Assembly: GCF_050717535.1 (NCBI RefSeq)
Contig: NZ_JBOITM010000084.1
Span: 1 to 64,000 of the forward strand
DNA from: Clostridium_AD sp050717535
GTDB lineage: Bacteria; Bacillota; Clostridia; Clostridiales; Clostridiaceae
Length of the DNA: 64,000 bases
Reading direction: 5' to 3'
Below are positions 54,309 through 63,878 of this stretch, one piece after another. A program made the position numbers and the translations under genes. The notes beneath the pieces were generated by a model that ran no database searches, was not told the origin of the DNA, and was given only the letters and a program-made list of their open reading frames with translations. How positions within the stretch are numbered: position 1 is the first letter of the stretch; the number at the start of each line of letters is the position of its first letter.

Positions 54309-54821
54309 TTATCTAGTAGTAACAGGTGGAACAAAAACTCTTGCTGCCATTTCTGTATCTAGTAGATAAAGACTTGTAGGGTCATCTTTAATTCTTTGGA
54401 GTCTTTTTATTATGCGACTAAAGTTGGCTTCTTCTTCTACTTGCTCATCAATAAACCATTTAAGTAAGCTTATTGTAGCATGTTCTCTCTCCTGCGTAGC
54501 AATATCAGTAAGATTGTAGATTTTGCTAGTTACAATTTTCTCATGAGCATAGGATATTTCAAAAGCATCAAGAAGTGATTTATACTCATTTTGAGGGTCA
54601 GGCATACCTTCTAGAACTATCCTTCCGTTCATTTCATTTACATAATTATAAAATTTCATAGCATGAAATTTTTCTTCTTCAGCTTGAACTTTAAAGAAAT
54701 TAGCAAAGCCATCAAAATCCTCTGCGGCACAGTAAGCAGCCATAGCTAAATAAAGGTGTGCAGAATAAAATTCGAAGTTTATTTGCTTGTTTATTTCATA
54801 GAGTAATTTTTCGCTTATCAT
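54309..54821 (-). CDS. Non-haem ferritin
   Basis: This 170-residue four-helix protein has ferroxidase residues in NFEFYSAHLYLAM, EEEKFHAMKFYNYV, AHEKIVTSKIYNL and FIDEQVEEE. It oxidises and stores iron as a 24-mer. The start at 54821 fits GAGGAGG; the in-frame ATG at 54854 would extend through that site. Confidence 0.95.
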   Translation of the reverse strand: MISEKLLYEINKQINFEFYSAHLYLAMAAYCAAEDFDGFANFFKVQAEEEKFHAMKFYNYVNEMNGRIVLEGMPDPQNEYKSLLDAFEISYAHEKIVTSKIYNLTDIATQEREHATISLLKWFIDEQVEEEANFSRIIKRLQRIKDDPTSLYLLDTEMAARVFVPPVTTR

Positions 54822-55041
54822 AATAATAATCCTCCTCGTGTTCCTCTGTGGCACAAAATAATAATTATGCCCTTTAAAACGTGTATTTTAAATAGTATAT
54901 AATATTGTTTTGTATTGATAATTATTTTTAATTAATTATCAATATTAAAGAATAACATTATTATACACCTAATAAATTACACTGTATATATTATTGCCAA
55001 ATGTTAAAAATATATTAATATATTACTTTCATAAGGAAGAT

Positions 55042-56235
55042 TTAAGGCAGTAATCTTTCTAAATCTATAATTCCGGCACCTTGCATATATTTGGGAGAAT
55101 TTATTAAACTGGATGATACTTTTAGTAAGGCTAGGATATCTTTGAAAGATAAATTATTATTGTTTTCATAGAGCAGAGCACATATACCACTTATAAAAGC
55201 AGCTGAACATGAAGTTCCTGAGTAGGTGGTATATAAATTAGTGATATGAGTAGGGTAAAGCTTCATACCGTTTTTTTCAGAAACAAATTGCGTGTCTGAT
55301 ATTAAGGAACATATATTAACACAGGCAGAAATTAAATTTGGCTTATCCTGTTTTTTAAAAGGACCACAGGAAGAATAGTCATATATTTTTGGAATTCCTA
55401 TACTATCATAGCCACCTACAGTTATACAATTACTAAGGGTTGCTATGCCTCTTATTGAACTTTTAATATTTTTATTACTTCCACTAGGAAGGATTACTAC
55501 CAGACCCTTTGAAATAGCAAGGCCAAAAAGTTTTGAAAACAATGAAAGCACAAATTCATCAGTTTCCATGGTTTCAAAAGGAAGGAGAAGAATTTTGATA
55601 TTAAAATCATTGCACTCGTTAATTAAAGTATCTATTGAAAATAAAATATCAGATATAAAGCCCTTTCCTAGTTTATTAAAGGCCTTAATCATATAAATAT
55701 GGCTACCACTAGCAACCCCTTTGTACATACCTTTTGATCCATAGCCACTCCCACAAATAAGTCCACTCATAAAGGTACCATGACCATTATCATCATAAGG
55801 ATAGTTTGAATTGTTAACAACATCCACAAATTTTTTAATCTTATTATTAGGATTTAATAAATCACAATGGGGATACACCCCACTATCAACTATTCCAACA
55901 CCAATACCTTTTCCAGTAAGGTCATAGTTAGTTTGGAAGGATACACCATTAGAGGCCAGGATGCTATTGCCACATAAATATGCATAGGAATCAAAAGTTA
56001 TATATGATACCTGTGGATATTCTAGTAATCTATCAATAGCAACAGAGGTTAAGATAGCACAAATACAGTTTACTCCTGGAATATGCCTTAGAATATCACA
56101 TTTTAGGGATTTAATTTTATCAATGGTTTTACTTTCAAGGGATTTGCAGTATATTATTACCCTATAGTTTTCATATAGGTTACTTGTCAAAGCATGTCTC
56201 AAACTGGAATCTAACTTGTTTTTAAAGGAAAACAT
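55042..56235 (-). CDS. S8 (subtilisin-like) serine protease without signal peptide
   Basis: This 397-residue protein has the catalytic triad: Asp in GIVDSGVYPHCDL, His in DDNGHGTFMSGL and Ser in YSGTSCSAAFISGI. The oxyanion Asn lies in PSGSNK. The first ~90 residues look like an inhibitory propeptide (VIYCKSLESKTIDKIK). There is no signal peptide or anchor, so an intracellular or spore-related role is likelier than secretion. AGGAGG precedes the ATG. Confidence 0.92.
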   Translation of the reverse strand: MFSFKNKLDSSLRHALTSNLYENYRVIIYCKSLESKTIDKIKSLKCDILRHIPGVNCICAILTSVAIDRLLEYPQVSYITFDSYAYLCGNSILASNGVSFQTNYDLTGKGIGVGIVDSGVYPHCDLLNPNNKIKKFVDVVNNSNYPYDDNGHGTFMSGLICGSGYGSKGMYKGVASGSHIYMIKAFNKLGKGFISDILFSIDTLINECNDFNIKILLLPFETMETDEFVLSLFSKLFGLAISKGLVVILPSGSNKNIKSSIRGIATLSNCITVGGYDSIGIPKIYDYSSCGPFKKQDKPNLISACVNICSLISDTQFVSEKNGMKLYPTHITNLYTTYSGTSCSAAFISGICALLYENNNNLSFKDILALLKVSSSLINSPKYMQGAGIIDLERLLP

Positions 56236-56343
56236 GTATGCCTCCTAATGTATTGTTACATTATTATAGTATATGTAATTTTTCAAAATATGTTAACAAC
56301 ATTTTTACATTGAGAATTATAAGTAGCTTGAAAGGATATGATT

Positions 56344-56396
56344 TAAAAAAAAAGAGCATATAATACTAAAATGAATTTCAGTATTATATACTTTTA
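56344..56396 (-). terminator. Terminator of the LysR gene
   Basis: In minus sense AAAAGTATATAATACT pairs with AGTATTATATGCTCTTT and runs into a long T-tract, about 40 bases past the LysR stop. Confidence 0.82.
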
Positions 56397-56435
56397 TTAA
56401 GGGTTTCAAGGATAAGAATTACAAAACTTTAATTC

Positions 56436-57341
56436 TTATTCTTCATATTCTACAAGTGAAAACATTTCCTTGCACATGTTAAAGAAAGCATTAGCAATAG
56501 GGGTCAGGGTACGCTTTGAGTTGATAATCAAATACAGATTCCTTTTTAAGAGTAAATCTTTAATTTTACTTATTTTAATTTTACTAGTATCAATATAATC
56601 CAAAGATATTTTCTCGGAAATAATAGATACTCCTGTTCCTAGTTTTACAAATTGAAGAAGGTTGTCCAACGTATTTACTTCACAAAATACGTTTAACAAT
56701 TCGGGATTTATACCCTTTGATTCAAGAGCCACATCAAGGGTACTTCTAGTTGCTGAATTTTTCTCTCTAATTATAAATTTATATTTTAATAAATCCTTTA
56801 AATATATTTCGTCAGGAACATTCATATCAGTACTAGAAATTAAAACTAAATTATCTTCCATAAGTTTATAACTTTTTATTTTACAATTTTTAATTGTAGT
56901 TCCAACTATTGCAATTTCGCAGTTAAGATCTAAAATTTCTCTTATTATATCTCCAGAACTTTGTTCCGTAATATTAAAACGAACATCTGGGTAAAGATGG
57001 CTGAACCTCTTTATAAGATCTGGAACTAATGAGTTACAGGGGGTAGTGCTAGCTGATAAATTTAGATTTCCTGATATTACAGTATTAAAATTAGAAAGAT
57101 TAGAAATAGCATTATTACGTGTGTTTACTATATTAATTGCATATTCTAAAAAAGATTTTCCAGCAGGTGTTAAGTAAACTTCTTTAGAGGTTCTGTCAAA
57201 AAGTTGAACATTTAATTCTCTTTCTAAACTAGCTATATGAGAACTTATTGTGGGTTGAGATAAAAAAATTGTACTAGCGGCCTTAGAAAAACTTTTAAAC
57301 CTGGCTACACTAATGAAAGCTTCAATCTGTTTGAAATCCAT
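56436..57341 (-). CDS. LysR-family transcriptional regulator
   Basis: This 301-residue protein starts with the LysR helix-turn-helix (FKQIEAFISVARFKSFSKAASTIFLSQPTISSHIASLERELNVQLFDR) and continues with a periplasmic-binding-like effector domain. The ligand is unknown. The nearest candidate target is the YdcZ-type transporter gene upstream. AAGGAGG precedes the ATG. Confidence 0.95.
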   Translation of the reverse strand: MDFKQIEAFISVARFKSFSKAASTIFLSQPTISSHIASLERELNVQLFDRTSKEVYLTPAGKSFLEYAINIVNTRNNAISNLSNFNTVISGNLNLSASTTPCNSLVPDLIKRFSHLYPDVRFNITEQSSGDIIREILDLNCEIAIVGTTIKNCKIKSYKLMEDNLVLISSTDMNVPDEIYLKDLLKYKFIIREKNSATRSTLDVALESKGINPELLNVFCEVNTLDNLLQFVKLGTGVSIISEKISLDYIDTSKIKISKIKDLLLKRNLYLIINSKRTLTPIANAFFNMCKEMFSLVEYEE

Positions 57342-57499
57342 AAGGGTCCTCCTTGCATAATAAATATATATAAATAGTAGTTCTTTCTAAAATTTAACAT
57401 GAATGATTTTCATCTATAATTATGAAGGCGTTTTTGGTTAATTTCAATAGGTAAGTTAAAAAAATAACACTTATTTACAGAAAAAACAGAAAGAGAATA

Positions 57500-57928
57500 T
57501 TACCCTTTCCATTTAAAGACTACTATACCAACTATCATTATACCAATTCCTATAAACTTAGATAAGGTGAATTTAATTTGCTCCGCACCAAATATTCCAA
57601 AGCTATCAATTATACCTGCAGTTAAAAGTTGAGCTATTAATATAGTTGCAATGGAGTAAGTTGGTCCTAAATCTGTTATACCTTGCATAACAGAAAATAT
57701 AATTATGGCACCTAGAACTCCACCTAGTAAGTATAATTTATTTACCTCTTTTATTGCTTTGAAATTACCATTGCCGATGAAAAAGAGTATTATTAAGGTT
57801 AGAATTAGACCAGTTCCTTGAACAAAAACGTTAGTTTCCCAAAACCCAATTTTTTCACTAACCCTTGTATTAAAAACCCCTTGAAAACTCATGCAGATAC
57901 CTGCAATTATAGAAAATATCAAACCCAA
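57500..57928 (-). CDS. YdcZ/DUF606-type small multidrug-like transporter
   Basis: This 142-residue protein has five hydrophobic helices and the family motifs GICMSFQGVFNTRVSEKIG and GPTYSIATILIAQLLTAGIID. The family belongs to the drug/metabolite transporter group and usually works as a dimer. The start is TTG with GAGGAG about 11 bases upstream and a stop codon just before it in frame. Confidence 0.86.
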   Translation of the reverse strand: MGLIFSIIAGICMSFQGVFNTRVSEKIGFWETNVFVQGTGLILTLIILFFIGNGNFKAIKEVNKLYLLGGVLGAIIIFSVMQGITDLGPTYSIATILIAQLLTAGIIDSFGIFGAEQIKFTLSKFIGIGIMIVGIVVFKWKG

Positions 57929-58013
57929 TTACAATCACACTCCTCTGGGATAGTTTACCCAGAATGTAATGTAATATTAAAAAAATAGTTATAAGACTTC
58001 AAATATTGATAAT

Positions 58014-58499
58014 TTAATATCCATTATCTTGTCTTTCATGATTAATGTTGTTTTTATATAAGTATGCATTTTGAATATCTTCTTTGGAAAATCCTAAATT
58101 TTCGCCTAAGCACAAGAAATTCTGAAAAATGTTAAGATAGTTATCTAATGAAGAACAAATTACAAATTCTGAAATGTTTATATATAAATCTAAGAATTGT
58201 TCGGATAATTCGTCATCAATGTGTTTTACACTTAAAGTAATATCTTCAAAGCCTTTTTCTAATCCAATGCTTAAAATAAAATGTATACAATCCACATACT
58301 CCTCAAGAATCATATTCTTACTTGAAGGTTTTTTTGTACTCCAAAATTTGAAACAACGAGTTTCATTTGCAAGTTCGCCAAGTTCCACTTGAAGAGATAG
58401 TATTTTTTTTCGTAACAACGGAATTCCAGCTAGAGTATGTTCTGATTCAATTCGTTTATCTAAAGCATCTTGCATTTCAAACAATTTTTGTAAGTCCAT
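58014..58499 (-). CDS. Dimeric all-alpha dUTPase
   Basis: This 161-residue helical protein has ELGELANETRCFKFWS and EEYVDCIHFILSIGLEKG, the two metal-binding motifs of the MazG-like dimeric dUTPase family. It hydrolyses dUTP to dUMP, keeping uracil out of DNA. Confidence 0.88.
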   Translation of the reverse strand: MDLQKLFEMQDALDKRIESEHTLAGIPLLRKKILSLQVELGELANETRCFKFWSTKKPSSKNMILEEYVDCIHFILSIGLEKGFEDITLSVKHIDDELSEQFLDLYINISEFVICSSLDNYLNIFQNFLCLGENLGFSKEDIQNAYLYKNNINHERQDNGY

Positions 58500-58539
58500 T
58501 TTTAAACCGCCTTTTCCTTTGATTATGTATATGCATTTT

Positions 58540-59088
58540 TTATAAAGTATATTTTTTAACTACCATTTCAGCAGAATTATTTATAGGTTTCCATAGTTCA
58601 ATAGAATTTACTCTTATAGTTTTTGAGAAATTTTCATCTTTGGCTAGACTGCAAGCAGATAAATATTCGCTGTCAGACCATTCTCTATCAGCAAAATTCG
58701 TATTAGCTAGTGAAATATGTAAATTCCAATTTTCAATATGTTCTCTTACCACAAATCCTTGTGAATTTAAAATAGAGTTTAAATTTTTAGATAACTCATA
58801 AACAGTACCTTTATTTTCAATGTTTAAATTTACAGATTTATATGGAGGGGCAAAACAAATTACACCGTTTAATTCAACTTCAAACTCAACATAGTCCAAA
58901 AGGATTTTTTTTAAACAATCATCTAAATTCTGAAGGTCTGGATCAGTTATTATCTCTAGAGTTATGTGAAGTTTAGGTAAATCTGTGGTAGGGTTGTATA
59001 AACTATACTTTTCACAAATTGACTTTTGCAATGATTCTATATGTTTATAAGAAACTATATCAAATAATCCAACTAAGTAGTAAGTCAT
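58540..59088 (-). CDS. 2H-phosphoesterase-like protein, intact motifs
   Basis: This 182-residue protein has both H-x-T/S motifs of the 2H fold: LHITLEI and LHISLAN. The family includes 2'-5' RNA ligases and cyclic phosphodiesterases acting on RNA 2',3' ends. The start at 59088 follows GAAAGGTGAT; the GTG at 59097 lies within that site. It is the downstream member of a tandem paralogue pair. Confidence 0.82.
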   Translation of the reverse strand: MTYYLVGLFDIVSYKHIESLQKSICEKYSLYNPTTDLPKLHITLEIITDPDLQNLDDCLKKILLDYVEFEVELNGVICFAPPYKSVNLNIENKGTVYELSKNLNSILNSQGFVVREHIENWNLHISLANTNFADREWSDSEYLSACSLAKDENFSKTIRVNSIELWKPINNSAEMVVKKYTL

Positions 59089-59126
59089 TTTTATCACCTT
59101 TCAATTTAAAGCATATTTTATGGTTT

Positions 59127-59675
59127 TTAGTATTCTCTTAGATTATAAGTTTTAACTACCATTTCTTTTTTATTACTAACCTGTTTCCATAATTCAAGCC
59201 TAGTAACCTTTGCAAATTTAAAAAAATCATCCTTATCTAAAGTAGAATCAATACAAATTGATCCTCCATTAGATGATTTTTTAATGATGTGATTGGCATT
59301 AGCTAGTAAAATGCGTAAATCAATATTATCGCCTTCGCTCTTAACATTAAATCCATGTAAATCTAAGGTATCAGTAATTATTCTTGCTAATCGATAAATA
59401 TACCCTTTGTCTTCAACCTTAAGATTAACTTGACTAAAGTTTTCACTTAAATTAATAGCATTATTTATGTTAACTTTGAAATTTTTATAAGGAACCATGA
59501 TTTTAGAAATAACAACATCTAATTTTTCTAAATCGGGGTTAGTTATAGAACTTATACATATATAAAGATTAGGAGAGCTTTTGTATAGTTTATATTTTCT
59601 ACAAATATCTCTTTGTATATTTTGTATTGTGGTATTAGATCCGTCATCAAATAAAGCAACTAAAAAATATTTCAT
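59127..59675 (-). CDS. 2H-phosphoesterase paralogue lacking both catalytic histidines
   Basis: This 182-residue protein has the same length and layout as its downstream neighbour (MKYFLVALFD vs MTYYLVGLFD; QVNLKVEDKG vs SVNLNIENKG; RLELWKQVSNKKEMVVK vs SIELWKPINNSAEMVVK). At the first motif it reads LYICISS for LHITLEI and at the second LRILLAN for LHISLAN, so both His are gone. It should be catalytically dead, perhaps a binding or regulatory partner. CGGAGG supports the start. Confidence 0.78.
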   Translation of the reverse strand: MKYFLVALFDDGSNTTIQNIQRDICRKYKLYKSSPNLYICISSITNPDLEKLDVVISKIMVPYKNFKVNINNAINLSENFSQVNLKVEDKGYIYRLARIITDTLDLHGFNVKSEGDNIDLRILLANANHIIKKSSNGGSICIDSTLDKDDFFKFAKVTRLELWKQVSNKKEMVVKTYNLREY

Positions 59676-59865
59676 ATTTTTCCTCCGAATAAAATTAATA
59701 ACCAAGATTGGTTAACGTTATTTTGATTAAATTATAAATATATTATAACATAATTTTTGAGTTTTGTATTTTCCATGTAAATTTATGTATACACTTATTT
59801 TTAGCATAATTAATATTATTTATGTGAATAATAACTTTGTAATAAATTAAGGAGGTGCTTTTCAA

Positions 59866-60024
59866 ATGGAGCATAATAATAGTATTGGGTGTACAGTAAC
59901 TGAATGTAAATTTCATTGTCAGCATGATAATTATTGTACTTTAAACAAAATCGAAGTCATAAAACATGAAAGTGTTGCCAAAACAGTAGAATGTACAGAC
60001 TGTGCAAGTTTTAAAACATTATAA
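59866..60024 (+). CDS. DUF1540 protein
   Basis: This 52-residue Cys-rich protein has CTVTECKFHCQHDNYCTL, then IEVIKH and CTDCASF, the DUF1540 layout with six Cys. Such proteins are common in spore formers and probably bind metal; the role is unknown. GGAGGTG lies before the ATG. Confidence 0.88.
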   Translation: MEHNNSIGCTVTECKFHCQHDNYCTLNKIEVIKHESVAKTVECTDCASFKTL

Positions 60025-60053
60025 TAATATAAAAATCATTAGCTAAAAAGCTG

Positions 60054-60143
60054 GTCACTGAAAAAAACTTTTTTTCAGTGACGTATTCAAACTTAAACAG
60101 AAAAAGCATGAAATATTCATATTTTGAATATTTCATGCTTTTT
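60054..60143. terminator. Two terminator hairpins in tandem
   Basis: GTCACTGAAAAAAA / CTTTTTTTCAGTGAC at 60054-60082 follows the DUF1540 gene. AAAAAGCATGAAATATTCA / TGAATATTTCATGCTTTTT at 60101-60143 can act in both directions. Confidence 0.85.
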
Positions 60144-60146
60144 AAC

Positions 60147-60380
60147 TTAATTATTCTCTTTGGATTTGACCAACAACTTTCTTAGAATAAGCGGCATCTT
60201 ATATCCAATAACTTCTTTAACCATAACATTAGCTTCTCTTTTTTTAATTAAGGTTGGGATTTCATCCTCATCTTTTGATAGTTTTACATTTTCTATGTGA
60301 TTATTAATAGCTTCATTTAAATAGTTTAATTTAATAGAACTAATGATTTTTATATTATTATGAAAAAGATAAGCTTGATT
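60147..60380 (-). pseudogene. 3' fragment of an unidentified gene
   Basis: An open minus-strand stretch of 77 codons ends ...REANVMVKEVIGYKMPLILRKLLVKSKENN and stop, with sensible codon use and a following terminator. It has no start codon or ribosome site, and a stop lies upstream in frame. It looks like the tail of a broken gene. I do not recognise the family. Confidence 0.45.
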
Positions 60381-60610
60381 TTAAAAACACGTGGATTTAA
60401 TAAAACAATTTAGTTTCACATTTTTAAAATAAATGTGAAATGTAATTTAAATATGTTATAATAACATGTATATAAAAAATAAAAATAATTTTAATATGTT
60501 ATTAGGTCAATTATCCACTATCCTAAAGGGATAGTGATTTTATACTTGAATTTATAAAGATAAAAATAAAAATAATGAAATATATAATATATAGTGAGGA
60601 TGATACAAAA
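60381..60610 (+). promoter_or_regulatory. murA leader with hairpins
   Basis: TTTCACATTT / AAATGTGAAA lies near 60414-60440. CACTATCC-TAAA-GGGATAGTG followed by ATTTTAT lies at 60516-60542, about 70 bases before murA. The second resembles a terminator and may attenuate murA. No other signal was recognised. Confidence 0.45.
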
Positions 60611-61867
60611 ATGGATAAATTAGTAATTAACGGAGGTCAACCTCTAATTGGTCAAGTAGAAATAAGCGGTGCAAAAAATGCAGCAGTAGCAATTTTACCA
60701 ATAGCAATAATTGCAAGTAGGGGTAGATGTATCATTGAAAATATTCCTGATATAGAAGATGTAAACTGTATCGAAAGAATATTGGAGAGTTTAGGTTGTA
60801 AAATTAAAAGAGAAAAAGATTCAGTTTCTATAGATAGTACAAACATAAATAGTATGGATGCTAATTCAGAAGATGTAAGAGCAATGAGAGCATCATATTA
60901 TTTGATTGGTGCACTTTTAGCTAGATTTAAAAGAGCTAAAGTAGATTTGCCAGGGGGTTGCCCAATAGGGGTAAGACCTATAGACCAACATATAAAAGGG
61001 TTCGAGGCACTTGGAGCAACTGTAACTATTGAGAATGGTGCTGTAAATGTTCAGGCAGATAGACTAATTGGAACTAGTATTTACTTTGATGTTGTCAGTG
61101 TTGGTGCAACCATAAATGTAATGGCTGCAGCAACACTTGCAGAAGGTACAACTATTTTAGAAAATTCTGCAAAAGAACCCCATGTAGTTGACGTAGCTAA
61201 CTTTTTAAACTCAATGGGAGCTAATGTTAAAGGCGCAGGTACTGATGTTATAAGAATAATAGGGGTAAAAGAATTAACAGGATGTAGTTACAGTGTAATT
61301 CCAGATCAAATTGAGGCGGGTACTTTTATGATAGCAGCCGCTGCTTGTGGTGGAGAAGTAACTGTAAATAATGTTATCCCAAAACATCTTGAGTCAATTT
61401 CTGCAAAACTTATGGAAATGGGAGCAGAGGTACATGAAGGTGGAGACAGTGTTACGGTTAAATCTAGTGGAAGACTTAAGGCTGTAAATATTAAGACCCT
61501 TCCTTACCCTGGATTTCCAACGGATGTGCAACAACCAATGAATACATTGTTGTGTATTTCTGAGGGTAGAAGCATAATAAATGAAAGCATCTGGGAAGCT
61601 AGATTTAAACATGTGGATGAACTTATAAAAATGGGTGCTAAGCTAAAAGTTGAAGGAAGTGTAGTTACAGTAGATGGTGTAGATAGGCTTACTGGAGCCG
61701 TGGTAATAGCATCTGATTTAAGAGCAGGGGCAGCATTAGTTATAGCGGGACTTATAGCAGAAGGTACTACTGAAATTTTAGGAATAGAACACATTGATAG
61801 AGGATATCCCAATATTGAAGAAAAATTTAGGAGGATAGGGGCAGATATAAGTAGAGTTAAGGGATAA
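60611..61867 (+). CDS. murA: UDP-N-acetylglucosamine 1-carboxyvinyltransferase
   Basis: This 418-residue protein starts MDKLVINGGQPLIGQVEISGAKNAA and has the fosfomycin-target Cys in PGGCPIGVRPIDQHIKGFEALGA. It also has PYPGFPTDVQQPMNTLL and the C-terminal DLRAGAALVIAGLIAEG. It catalyses the first committed step of peptidoglycan synthesis. The start is at 60611, matching the family's N-terminus; GAGGA is 10 bases upstream. Confidence 0.97.
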   Translation: MDKLVINGGQPLIGQVEISGAKNAAVAILPIAIIASRGRCIIENIPDIEDVNCIERILESLGCKIKREKDSVSIDSTNINSMDANSEDVRAMRASYYLIGALLARFKRAKVDLPGGCPIGVRPIDQHIKGFEALGATVTIENGAVNVQADRLIGTSIYFDVVSVGATINVMAAATLAEGTTILENSAKEPHVVDVANFLNSMGANVKGAGTDVIRIIGVKELTGCSYSVIPDQIEAGTFMIAAAACGGEVTVNNVIPKHLESISAKLMEMGAEVHEGGDSVTVKSSGRLKAVNIKTLPYPGFPTDVQQPMNTLLCISEGRSIINESIWEARFKHVDELIKMGAKLKVEGSVVTVDGVDRLTGAVVIASDLRAGAALVIAGLIAEGTTEILGIEHIDRGYPNIEEKFRRIGADISRVKG

Positions 61868-61892
61868 CAATATAAAATTAAAGGAGACAATT

Positions 61893-62678
61893 ATGATTTT
61901 TTGTCCATTATATAGTGGGAGTAGTGGAAATAGTGTATTTGTAGCTTCACAAGAAACAAAAATTTTAGTGGATGTTGGGATGCCAGGAAAAAGCATTGAA
62001 AGTGCTCTTAAACATATTGATCAAAATCCTAATGATATTGATGGTATTTTTATTACTCATGAACATTCTGACCACATAAAAGGTGCAGGAATTGTTTCTA
62101 GAAGATATAACATACCAATATATGCGAATGAAGATACTTGGAAAGCTATGAAAAGTAAAATAGGTAATATAAAAGAACATAATATAAAAATTATTAATAA
62201 TAATTTTGTGGATATAAATGATATGCATATAGTAAACTATAATATATCACATGATGCTGTGGCACCTATAGGGTATGCTTTTTATAGTGGTAAAAAGAAG
62301 GCTTGTATAGCTACAGATTTAGGCTATTTTTCTGATGAAGTAAAGAATATAATAAAAGATGCAGATGTAATTCTACTGGAGAGTAATCATGATGTTGAAA
62401 TGGTAAAGTTTGGGCCATATCCTTATCCTTTAAAAAGAAGAATATTAAGTGATGTGGGTCATTTATCAAACGATGCATGTGGTCAAGCTATAGTAGATAT
62501 AATGAATGATAAACAAAAGCATATTATTCTAGGTCATTTAAGTAAAACAAATAATTTCCCTGATTTAGCCTATCAGACAGTAATAAATATACTTAAAGAT
62601 AATTATATTGAAATCGGAAGGGACATTTCTTTGAATTTAGCTAGGAGGGACATGCCAAGTGATGTAATTGATTTTTGA
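61893..62678 (+). CDS. walJ: WalJ/YycJ-type metallo-beta-lactamase-fold hydrolase
   Basis: This 261-residue protein has YSGSSGNSVFV, the metal motif THEHSDHIKG, ATDLGY and GHLSKTNN, matching YycJ/WalJ. Members are linked to the walRK locus in other Firmicutes and to coordination of wall growth with DNA replication. It follows murA by 25 bases and is probably transcribed with it. Confidence 0.92.
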   Translation: MIFCPLYSGSSGNSVFVASQETKILVDVGMPGKSIESALKHIDQNPNDIDGIFITHEHSDHIKGAGIVSRRYNIPIYANEDTWKAMKSKIGNIKEHNIKIINNNFVDINDMHIVNYNISHDAVAPIGYAFYSGKKKACIATDLGYFSDEVKNIIKDADVILLESNHDVEMVKFGPYPYPLKRRILSDVGHLSNDACGQAIVDIMNDKQKHIILGHLSKTNNFPDLAYQTVINILKDNYIEIGRDISLNLARRDMPSDVIDF

Positions 62679-62692
62679 AGGAGAGGTCAAAT

Positions 62693-63256
62693 ATGAAAAA
62701 AGCAATAAAAATATTATTATGTTCATTGCTAATTGTTTCAACAGTATCGTTTTTGGGGTGCGAAAAAAAGAATCAAAAGAGTGTTACAAATAAAGAAAAA
62801 CTTGAAAATCTGACACTTCCTCTAGAGAAAGATGACTTCATCCAAGTAGGTATTTATTTTGATGGTACTAAAGATGATTCTAATGTGCAAGTAGTTAAAG
62901 AAGAGAGAATCATCAATAAAGAAGAGCTTATTGGCGAAATTATTATGCAAGAAATTATAAAAGGACCTAGTGTAAAAAGTGGACTAAAACCAATACTGCC
63001 CAAAGAAACTAGGCTATTAAGTTTTTCTATTAAAGATAGTATTGCCTATGTTAATTTAAGTAAAGAAGCTAAAACAACTATGTCAATCGCAAAAGAAAAA
63101 AGTTGTTTAGAAAGTATAGCTTCGTCACTTATTCAATTACCATCTGTAGTAAAAGTAAAAATAAAAATGGAAAATAAGGATATAGATACTTTGGGTGGAA
63201 ACTTCAATATATCCAAGCCCTTTAGTAAAGGGGAAGTAGTACCTATCAAAAAATAG
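62693..63256 (+). CDS. GerM-domain lipoprotein
   Basis: This 187-residue lipoprotein has the lipobox VSFLGC and a GerM domain (ELIGEIIMQEIIKGPSVKSGLKPILPKETRLLSFSIKDSIAYVNLSKE). GerM domains occur in spore germination and sporulation-channel proteins; this one has a single copy. The start is at 62693, as GAAGGAGAGG is correctly spaced from it. It may share a transcript with walJ. Confidence 0.88.
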   Translation: MKKAIKILLCSLLIVSTVSFLGCEKKNQKSVTNKEKLENLTLPLEKDDFIQVGIYFDGTKDDSNVQVVKEERIINKEELIGEIIMQEIIKGPSVKSGLKPILPKETRLLSFSIKDSIAYVNLSKEAKTTMSIAKEKSCLESIASSLIQLPSVVKVKIKMENKDIDTLGGNFNISKPFSKGEVVPIKK

Positions 63257-63380
63257 GTGCTTAACTGTAAAAAGTGCATTTTATTTAAGAGTTTTAAACA
63301 TATATGTTGAAAATTAATGAAATATTTATTATAATAACGTTATATAACAAAATACATTATCATTCGAAGGAGACTAGATC

Positions 63381-63878
63381 ATGAGTTTATATAAAGAGTG
63401 GACAGATATGGTGGTTGACTATGTTAAACGTAGAGGAGAACCTGCATTTTGGCAAGAATACGGAGAAGTAGAAAAACGCATATACACTAAATTATTATCA
63501 AACCATAAAGACGAATTTAAAGGTACCATAGAAGAACTTGCAAAACGTTTTGATGTATCTACAATTTATTTTATGGGATTTACTGATGGAATAAACGACA
63601 GTCTTTTAAAAACTATAGTACTAGAAGAAACTGAGACTGATACTGAAGTAGAATTTAAAATAGACTATGAAAAACTTTATTTCAATATGTTAGATGCAAA
63701 AGCAGATTATTTATATGAACTTCCTCAATGGGAAGGTATTTTCTCTAAAGAAAAAAGAAAAGAAATTCAAAAGGCTTATAAAGATTCCAAAACAGTAGTT
63801 AATACTGAGAAAATTGGAAGAAATGACTTATGCCCTTGCGGAAGCGGTAAAAAATATAAAAAATGTTGTGGAAAATAA
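63381..63878 (+). CDS. SEC-C motif protein
   Basis: This 165-residue protein has a helical domain (VDYVKRRGEPAFWQEYGEVEKRIYTKLLSNH, FDVSTIYFMGFTDGINDSL) and a C-terminal SEC-C zinc motif (NDLCPCGSGKKYKKCCGK), as at the end of SecA. It probably binds ribosomes or partner proteins through that motif; the role is unknown. CGAAGGAG precedes the ATG. Confidence 0.88.
   Translation: MSLYKEWTDMVVDYVKRRGEPAFWQEYGEVEKRIYTKLLSNHKDEFKGTIEELAKRFDVSTIYFMGFTDGINDSLLKTIVLEETETDTEVEFKIDYEKLYFNMLDAKADYLYELPQWEGIFSKEKRKEIQKAYKDSKTVVNTEKIGRNDLCPCGSGKKYKKCCGK

Noticed and set aside
54822..54854. N-terminal extension of ferritin (MPQRNTRRIII)
   Set aside because: It spans the GAGGAGG ribosome site; family members begin at the inner Met.
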